Assembly: GCA_031213475.1 (NCBI GenBank)
Contig: JARUPZ010000014.1
Location: 2,294,001 to 2,358,000 of the forward strand
Reading direction: 5' to 3'
Length of the DNA: 64,000 nt
Source of the DNA: Nereocystis luetkeana
Taxonomy: Eukaryota; Sar; Phaeophyceae; Laminariales; Laminariaceae
In this document: one piece after another, positions 56,422 through 64,000 of the stretch
Numbering within the stretch: the stretch's first letter is position 1
Layout of the letters: every line of letters starts with the position of its first letter
Translations under genes and position numbers: made by a program
The notes under the pieces: generated by a model
Database searches by the model: none
What the model was told of the DNA's origin: nothing
What the model saw: the letters and a program-made list of their open reading frames with translations, nothing else

Positions 56422-56996
56422 CCATTTTCTTTGGCAAATTGTGTTGCTGAGACTAAGATGAATCAGCCACAAAGTGGTACCATAATGTGCGGTCTGAGTT
56501 ATAGTTGCCATGTTGTAATTTTTGCAATTTGTGTTCACCAGGCCAGGACGTCACATGTACGCGAAAAAGACACAATATCAAATTGCATACCTGGTACAAT
56601 GATTACAGAGTGTTCGCGGAAGACCAAACTACGGTTGGGTTTGGAGGAACAAGCTTTTCAACTTTTCAGGTTACAAAACCCGAATCAGGTTTGAAAGAGT
56701 TTGCGAAGACTCAACCCATACGATTCGGAAGATAAATATCCAATAAAATGCCGCGGCCAATCACAGCACAACCAAAGATACTAATAGAACAATGTGGATG
56801 GTATCATCTACAGCAGTAGCGACGACTGAGGCGGTGCAATACGTACCAGTGTGACAAGATAAAGATATATAGGCGAATACGTACTACTCGTACGCGTATG
56901 AGTGAGAACCCACGCGGCGTGCTACTACTGCTGTACTACATACAGTAACGGGTACGTCTCACTCGGTAGATTGTCAATGTATCAATAAACATCGTT
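56422..56996. other. No feature seen
   Basis: No gene or repeat relation was recognised. Confidence 0.35.
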
Positions 56997-57527
56997 CAGG
57001 GGGCAGTCTGGTGCTTAACCGTTCCCTGACAGACTCACTCTGTCCCTGTAAAATTGAGCTCTCCATGAGATGGGCAACAAGAAGAACTTTACCAAGAAGA
57101 GGCGTGCCCTGGCCAGCATCGACACCCTTGTGTCCTCCTCTATGGGGCACTATGACACTTGGCGTCAACGGCAGGACGATGTCACCGCTGAGCCTGGCGC
57201 ACCTTGTTCTAAGCTACCTTCCTGAGCTACATTTCCAACAGCTCAGCCTGTGAGCATCATGAGCATTTATTCAGCAGCAAGCCCGAGTCTGGGTACTGGC
57301 ATCGAAAGCTTACTGGTATAGTACCTGGTATAGATGAAGTTCAAAATAAAAAAGAGAGTACTAATGGTGTGATGTGACTCTGGACTCTGGTCTATAAAGA
57401 AGATGGAAAAAGGCACACGGTCGATTACACACCTAAAGAAAAACATACCGGTATTTCATGGAGAGCTAAATTTTACAGGAACAGAGTGAGATCGAGAGGG
57501 GTCGGTTAAGTACCAGACTGCCCCCTG
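56997..57527. mobile_element. TIR element, 531 bp, with a small ORF
   Basis: The left end reads CAGGGGGCAGTCTGGTGCTT and the right end read inward reads CAGGGGGCAGTCTGGTACTT. The match continues to 25 bp (adding AACCG) with one mismatch. The CAGGG ends fit hAT. Flanking 8-mers do not match, so the duplication is lost or the superfamily differs. Confidence 0.8.
57070..57225 (+). CDS. Small ORF of 51 residues inside the TIR element
   Basis: ATG at 57070, TGA ending at 57225. It begins MGNKKNFTKKRRALASIDTL and continues with a polar stretch (GHYDTWRQRQDDV). The start looks protein-like: basic, then amphipathic. No family is recognised. It may be a captured exon or a transposase remnant. Confidence 0.3.
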   Translation: MGNKKNFTKKRRALASIDTLVSSSMGHYDTWRQRQDDVTAEPGAPCSKLPS

Positions 57528-59640
57528 AATAATGTTTCTGTAAAGATCTGAAGCCGGTCATCGTGACGAGATGTTTAGCTACAGTAGGGTCGATATGGCG
57601 ATTGCGTGGCCGTCTGCTCGCTAGTTTCGCGCGCGCACAAGTTTTACGTGCTTACGGTGAGGACTGCCTCAACTGCTTTAGCGGCCTAGACTGCAGAGTA
57701 AAGGCTTCTAGGCAAAGCTTGAGTTACGCAGCGTTGGACATAGCTGACGATGGACAGCAACTACGACGACAACAGTAATACCAGCGGCAGCGTGGACGTT
57801 TGATCACAATTTCGGCGGCACGCCTTTATACGCAGCACGCTTGTTACCGACACCGCATCATCAGCGAAACGGTATTTCTTCGGGACCCAAGTTCAAATCA
57901 AGATGATGAGACGAATTCACGCAGACTCTCATCCAACCATCCTTGGATGGCCAAATAATGATCGGGTCATGATCATGATCAATTTTATGATGAGGAAATA
58001 CCATGCAGGAAGGCGCAGACCATTGGATCACTACGATGACGCGTAATTGAGTGCGTGCAACATGAGGGCAGTCGAACGATGGATAGCGGCAGGGGGGTTC
58101 GTCAGGCGGCATATGACGGAGGGTGACCTTTTCCCTCGCATTTCGTCTGGCCGGAAGTCACGGTTCCAGGAGCAACGGAGGCACAATAGTCGTACAAGGG
58201 CTCCTAAAAGCTCCCGTTGAGTGAAACAATGTCGTTCGTGGACAGCGTTCGGGAAATGACCAATGCTGTGATAACAAGAAGCAAGATTCAACTTCAAAAA
58301 TCAAAACGTACAACCAGAAGGAAGTATGGGCAGTCACAATCAGCTAAGGCGAAGCGAAGGGAATTTCTGATACTGAGAGAGACTGTAGAGGAAGGGAGGG
58401 GTGGTAGCACCGACAGCGGGGGTTGCTGCCATCATATTTTCCCACAAATTCTGAAAGTAACTGATCCGAAGATACATATGTATTGATCAGGGCCGGGATT
58501 CGAAAGTGATACAACAATCCCCTATCCCCGAGAGAATGAAAGGCGTTATCTAGTAGAGATAGGCCTTATCCTTTCAGTTCCTAAAAGTTCTTGTTCACCT
58601 AGAGAAGGGGGAAACGAAAAAATATCTGAGATGCCCGACGGAAAATATTACATGCACGTTGTAAACAAGTCACCAGGAATTAAGAGTAATATTTCCAGGC
58701 AATAATGCTTCGAAGCATGTATGCTCGGTACAGCTTTTCAGATATGCCTCAAGGGCTCCAACACATTGAAGAAGTGCCTGTCAGACGCCAGATTTACAAC
58801 TGAAATAGGCCGCCTGGTGCCCGATGGCATTGAGCCCGTTTGCCAACTTCGCTTGCCAACCCTTGCGATGGCCTGGGGTGCTTGCCTTATATAAAGGCGT
58901 GAAGCACTGAGTGAACGGGGGCGTAAATCGTGCCACAGCTTCGCCGCAAACGCCATGAAGACACCTCCGTGGATGTACTATTAATAGCTCAAATCCGATG
59001 GCATCATTTCGACAGTCTATTCCATTCTTGCTTTGCTTTATAGCTCTTCAGCGGAAAGCACCAGTTCGGAATGGCTTTAAAGGAGCTAAAAGGCCAACTC
59101 CGTTATGCAGTAGAGTGTGCCACATCTCGTACACAGCCCTGAGGGTAAAGTAAACATATCTTGGACACAGATACCTCGCAAGATAATATTACGTAGGTCT
59201 TGGTCGGCCTCAACAGCGAGACTCTCTAAATTGCACGAAATCGGTCCAGGAAGTCTGAGTGGGATGCCTGGGGCTTCCTTAGTCGCTCACACGTTTTCTT
59301 TTGGTTCCGGGGAAAACCCTGCATCCGCGTTAGGTGGGGACAATAAGCCATCATGCCCATCTCCTCGCAACTTTTGCTCAGCAGGCTTCGTGTTGTACAT
59401 GTAAGTCGCGCACATGACCTTGAAATGCATACACGTTGGGGAAGGCGGGGGTCGCAATTAGACGCAGTGGTTCATGGAGACAACACGCGGGACTGTGGAG
59501 TATTGGGTGATTGATGCACGACATGATGCTGTATCAGTTAGTCCCACCGCGATTTTTCTACCCAAAAATGCGCCGATGAACCAACCTTCTTGCTGGGCAG
59601 CCACAGTATTGACGTTGCTAAAACAAAAGTGTGAACTGCC
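57528..59640. other. No gene recognised
   Basis: Frames at 58217-58486 (+), 58956-58738 (-) and 59117-59404 (+) have no known domain. A TATA-like CTTATATAAAGG lies at 58884-58895. The transporter gene ends at the right border. Confidence 0.35.
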
Positions 59641-62363
59641 TTATTGATAGACACAGGCACCGGCAACCAGAAGAGACTGCATTTCGCGGTCCACATGGTC
59701 AGCAGTGCACGCCAGCGTCACCACGATAGTAGGCTTAAATAGTACCAGCTTCGGTGGGCAAGGCATCGAACTGTGGGTAACGTGGGCTCTCACCAGAATT
59801 GTCCCCAAAACGAAACCCTGGGACAAAGACATGCCAAGAAAAGCGATTGACAAGACACAGGAGAGGACGATGGAGATGCTGGTGGCGAAACATTTCACCT
59901 GAGAGGGGACACAATGCGGCACCAACAAGGAATTCGGGTGTTTTTTTTCCGGTTTCAAGCGCGAACAAAACAATCGGTTTGGTTTCGTATCTGCTGTGCC
60001 TCTCCCACCAATGAGCGATGTAGTGCCTGCATGCTTCCTACCAGTACATCGTAAACGCCCGGCACGCATTGGGGGCACGCAGGAACGAAGCACACCACAC
60101 TGAGCAAATTTGTGGGGAAGATGTCGTGTTCATTCCTTGACGCTATATCACTAGCCATTGCAGTTGTCATAGTCATACAGATTATCGCCGGGCCTAACGT
60201 GCAAATCTCGAAGATCGCCATGCGGCAATACGGGCAAAAGTACAAGCCGACTGTTCCCGAGCATTTTGGAGATGTTGCCTCTCTTTCCTGTATCAATGTG
60301 CCCGGAAGCAAGGGCGTCCGCAACACAGACCAGACATCTCTTCGATCACAACGGACAACGGCCTCAAGCAACAGATGAACGGAAGACAACGCTATCAGTT
60401 AATCCTTGTCGTGTAGAGATGGTGGACGATCTTCCACGTAGTTGGGAAGCGGGAAATCATCCTGCGCACACATTACCTTTCACGGAGGCGTACCGTGTAC
60501 ACTACAGTACAGTACTCTCCACGTGAGCAGCGATCTTGAGGATTTCGAGGAACTACAGCTACCTGGGAAAACTCGGAGTAACTGCGACGTGAGCAGCTAT
60601 CTAACTGCGACGCGAAATCCGGAGGAACTAACGCAGTCTAGGTTTGAAATAGCCCGTGTCGTGTGATGATCAGACACGTGATGTAATCTCACCACATTAT
60701 CCGCGTATTTGACGACCATGGCCACCGCAAGACCTCCCAGCGAGTGCAGAGATATACATAGCCATACCATCGCGCTGTAGCCCGAGAAGAAGCCGCGACT
60801 TGAAACTTCAGCTCCGTCCTTAAACACGACGGCTAGCAAGCCCAAAAATAGACTGGACGAGCCGAGCTGGATATTTCGAATCCACAAGGATGCAGAGGAA
60901 TTTCCCTGCAAGGAGGCCAACAAAACGACCGTGTCAGCGTGTCCGGGGGCAAACCGTGGATGTACTTGAGCGAAAAATACTACTGGTACAACGGCATCAG
61001 TGTCGCATTGCGCCCTATAATATACCTGGTATACTGTTAAGCGCACAGGCAAGCCTATATTGTCGACGGCTCCATGTTCTGCAGTATGCAACATTGCACC
61101 CGAACGTTCGCCGGGAGAGTATCGAGGCATCTCTCGATTCAAAGGGCATCAGTGTGCAGCGCGCAGGGTCTAACACGCTGAATTTCTGCCGCACCGATCG
61201 CCATGCACTGCCTGGTACCTGGTATGGTATACTCTGAATCGCCATTATCATACCTTAAGCATCAGCTCGAAGAATACCCCACCTAGGCCGGAACAAAAGC
61301 AGAGCGATACAGCGCTGACCAGGCCGATGAGGCTGTTAGCGTTGCCCTGGGACACACGCACAGAGAAGAATGCACAGGTACACAGCACCGTCAGCCTCAG
61401 CCTAGACGTTTCGTAGGGCCATCAGGTCAAATCAATTCCACGAAACAAAAAAACGCGGTTTGATCTGTCAGAACTTACCAGCATATATCTACTAGGAAGA
61501 GGAACGCAATTCATCAGGGCTGACCTACCAGTAGCGGAAACTATCTTCGGCGCATGTCGTGGGCACCCCCACCACACAGCAGCAGTGTAATCCACGATCC
61601 TGCTCATCTTTGTGGCCGGAGAGTACAGTACTGGCGTCATGAACTGCCTCTGTCGCCCGTCGCCTTACCTTTTCGTCTGTTTCCGACCCAGATAGCTGGA
61701 CCAACGCCACCCCAACAGTTAGGGCTCCTAGCGATGCCCATTGCTTTTTGAGCAGCGATCTCCCAAGAATTGCGACCGACAACAAAGCCGTAATGATAAT
61801 CTTGCTTTGGCAGATAATTTGGTAGGTAGGCCCATTCAAGTGCGAAGTCGCCACGTATGAAAGGTTATTCTGGAAGAGGACGGAATGATGAGGCACGCAC
61901 GCGAGGGGCGGAGAAGCTCAGAGGTGATCTAGCCGCCTGCAAAAATACTCAGGCTGCAGAGCGATTGTTGGTACAGCATAGACCTCGTAATTTTAACTTT
62001 CCTGGCGCGTGAGGTCAGTCGCACGTGCACAAAACTGAGGGAAAACTGTTGGCTCCGCGCGAGGTCAGCTCGAGTACAACGGGCCACTGCCGCTCTCCTC
62101 TTACATCTATAGCAGTAAATCACACCCGAATATTTACCGAGGAGGTCGAAACGCCTTCGACATTTCTGACGAGAATGCCTCGGCATTGCTGGAGAAATGC
62201 AGGTTTTCATAATTTACGTTAATATCTTGTCTATGATCAGGAATGTACGCCGCACCTGTGCTGTGTAGAGAAGGGCGAGCACTCCCATCTTCATATATTG
62301 CCCAGGCTGGCCGATGGTGTTGGCATGGACGCTCTTCACGAGACCAACAACCGATCCCTCGAT
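59641..62363 (-). CDS. Nucleotide-sugar transporter (SLC35A/UDP-galactose transporter type), 5' incomplete
   Basis: Exons on the - strand: 62363-62256, 61869-61669, 61346-61254, 60905-60693, 59898-59794 and 59676-59641. All junctions are GT-AG and phase 0. They encode 251 residues: LVKSVHANTIGQPGQYMKMG and VLALLYTAQ, then NNLSYVATSHLNGPTYQIIC and KIIITALLSVAILGRSL, then LIGLVSAVSLCFCSGLGGVF, then SLWIRNIQLGSSSLFLGLLA, then GLAVAMVVKYADNV and VKCFATSISIVLSCVLSIAF. The last three are the strongest family marks. These Golgi/ER membrane carriers exchange nucleotide sugars for UMP or a similar nucleotide. About 80-100 N-terminal residues are not found. The 62363 acceptor and the 12-codon last exon (SLLVAGACVYQ) are the least certain parts. 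The substrate cannot be told. Confidence 0.85.
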
Positions 62364-62819
62364 CTGAGCACCACCATCATGGAGAGGAATGGGGAGTTGA
62401 GTTGGGTCTTGAAGCATGTACATACAGTAGCTCGACAATTTTTGGGATGTACAGGTACCCTTTTCTAGACCGCTGGCCGATACATAGGTCCATGCAATCT
62501 ACCCGGTATGGCATTTTAAGCAGATGCGTATATACGACAGATAATCGTATCGAGGCTGCCCTCCGGTGACGCTGAATACCTTTACGTATGAACTTTATCA
62601 AATCCATCTAGTGTATTATATCAAGTCCGTTTGGTGCCCACGAAACAATGTAAAAATAGAGCTTGATACCCACAAAAAAATATACCGGGGTACAACTATA
62701 AAAAAAACACATCTTTTACTCACGTCTGCGCGTCCGACATAGTGTTTCACGTCGAAGGTTGGCACAGTACAACGACAAATAAATAATCAAGTCGATGCGA
62801 TACCGATTGTTAACAAAAT

Positions 62820-63005
62820 CGTACCTCAGATCCGGGGTCACACACAGCAGGCTCTTCTGCCCCCCTCCCAACTACGGTTCGTACCTTGCATGTTTATCAT
62901 GAGAAGACTTCAGCCCTTTTTTCCCTCGTCGACTGGCGTCTAATTACGCTCACCAACTACCCACGCTGTGCGCTCTCAGCATGCTAGTTGTTGGGGTTTT
63001 TGGCA
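62820..63005 (-). mobile_element. SINE body copy, family 2
   Basis: It matches 41040-41225 in the same orientation: CTCAGATCCGGGGTCACA, AGCAGGCTCTTCT, ATCATGAGAAGACTTCAGCC and CCCTCGTCGACTGGC. No tRNA-like head with clear A and B boxes is left, and no long A tail, so the copy is old or truncated. Confidence 0.7.
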
Positions 63006-63472
63006 AGTAAAAACTGAGCATCTCACCTTATCCTACGTGTCAACCTTAGTCTCATTCGAGGTCCTCTGACACCATTATTTCTACTCGTCGACATCCAGCA
63101 CACCCAGTGTCCATTCCGATTATGTATCCTACTTACACATAAAGATACAATCTTTGGTTACAAAACTACGAAACAGAGATACTACGTCGTAATGCAGTGC
63201 AGTGGGGGTCGCCAGGCGACAACATCCGAACTTAAGTGGGAGCCCGCACTAGTCCGGTTGAGCGCGGTACAGCACTAAAAAGCGCAAACACACTGTAGTA
63301 CGGTACGGTACTCAACCGGGATATATCATATACCAGGTATATGAGGATACATTACCTTTAGAGTAAAGGCTCCTCTCAATAGTCTTTCAGAGGAGGGGGG
63401 GGCAGAGGAGACCTATTCCGGCTCAACATTCATGATGGACGTTATCACGGCCATTAACCCCTTTAGAACTAC

Positions 63473-63532
63473 AGTCCCGTTTGGGGCACAAACCAGTCAA
63501 ATTCTAAGTACTTTGTCTCCCCAAACGGGACT
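63473..63532. repeat. Perfect 14-bp inverted repeat (hairpin)
   Basis: AGTCCCGTTTGGGG (63473-63486) and CCCCAAACGGGACT (63519-63532) are exact complements with a 32-base loop. It could fold in DNA or RNA, or be the fused ends of a tiny MITE. No T run follows. Confidence 0.7.
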
Positions 63533-64000
63533 CCAGTCCTGAAAGGATCAAGGCCGCTGAACGATACGCTCCTGTACACCAGCATAAAAAGATAAACACT
63601 CTTTAGTTTGATGCTGTATTCAACTGGTAATTTCCCGTTTAATGTCACAAAGGCCACGTATTAATAGCAGTATTCTGCACTGCTGTATTTACAGCGCTCG
63701 GGGGCAAAACACGCATGCGTCCGTCCTAACGCAGGCTGGTCCGAATTACAAGCGGCACGTGCGTAAACGTATAGGTCTATGGCCATTGGTTTCGTAAAGT
63801 TTTTTTAAAGAATTTCCAGAATTTTGAGGGGTTTTTTTCGCGCAATTTTTGTATCTTCCAATCTCCTAATTTTTATTCCAAATTTGTACTGTATGAGAAA
63901 TTTAATTTTCCTGATATGTTGCCCTCTGTTGGATTTCACAAGTTGTGACAGAACGCCTCCGTATCTTGATACAAGGCTCTCCGATAACAATGGCCTTTGG

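Larger units (their letters stand above)
62364..64000. other. Unassigned DNA upstream of, or within the 5' part of, the transporter gene
   Basis: The missing N-terminal exons could lie here as short exons or beyond the window; none was recognised on the - strand. Apart from a SINE body and a hairpin nothing is clear. Confidence 0.35.

Noticed and set aside
57160-57176. A second LTR element, because TGGCGTCAACGGCAGGA nearly equals the Gypsy primer-binding site
   Set aside because: No LTR ends or repeat partner were found around it, and the site lies inside a TIR element and a small ORF. Kept only as a curiosity.
57885-57930. Possible tRNA T-arm (AGTTCAAATCA)
   Set aside because: No matching acceptor or D arm lies at the right distance, so a chance match is likely.
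60112-60378. Small membrane protein on the + strand (AISLAIAVVIVIQIIAG)
   Set aside because: It lies wholly within an intron of the transporter gene on the other strand. One hydrophobic stretch is not enough support.

Overview
The window is nuclear DNA of a eukaryote and is mostly transposable elements. Two host genes can be supported, both with GT-AG introns. An internal run of TTAGGG-type telomere repeat, intron-rich genes, a Crinkler/RHS-type relic and the style of the retroelements suggest a stramenopile, possibly an alga. That placement is inference; no rRNA or organelle sequence is present to fix it.

Host genes. An eight-exon gene on the + strand (41478-52574) encodes a TPR protein of 371 residues that matches the Rpl4 assembly chaperone Acl4. 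Its third intron is about 8.2 kb and is packed with elements. On the - strand (62363-59641) six phase-0 exons encode the C-terminal three quarters of a nucleotide-sugar transporter of the SLC35A type. Its N-terminal exons were not found and may lie beyond the window. An open frame ending at 22826 may be an exon of a third gene of unknown function.

Elements. A Ty3/Gypsy element (27208-37300, about 10.1 kb) has two 277-bp LTRs that differ at about 12 sites. It carries a NADAR domain between its zinc knuckle and its protease. A second, older retroelement relic lies at 8340-13265, with a Q-rich Gag-like part, a CCCH finger and an RT piece; a 235-bp tandem array sits inside it. A rearranged Gypsy fragment lies at 38185-38846. 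hAT-type DNA transposons are abundant. A 2.7-kb copy (16701-19432) keeps the C-terminus of its transposase, and non-autonomous copies lie at 43129-44009, 45151-46153 and 55535-56413, each with an 8-bp target duplication. Other terminal-inverted-repeat elements lie at 3507-3997, 46444-47161, 53392-54083 and 56997-57527. At least six tRNA-derived SINEs (or body pieces) are present, one of them just upstream of the Acl4 gene.

Layout. 1-16700: repeats, a MITE, SINEs and the older retroelement. 16701-23600: hAT element, Crinkler/RHS relic and orphan frames. 23600-27200: dispersed repeats. 27208-38900: Gypsy element and fragment. 38900-41350: telomere-like tract and SINEs. 41478-52574: Acl4 gene. 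52575-59640: TIR elements and unassigned DNA. 59641-64000: transporter gene, a SINE and a hairpin. No intact tRNA or rRNA gene and no CRISPR array were seen. The most notable features are the NADAR domain inside a retrotransposon and a group of hAT-like elements in which each family fills its ends with its own short-motif array.
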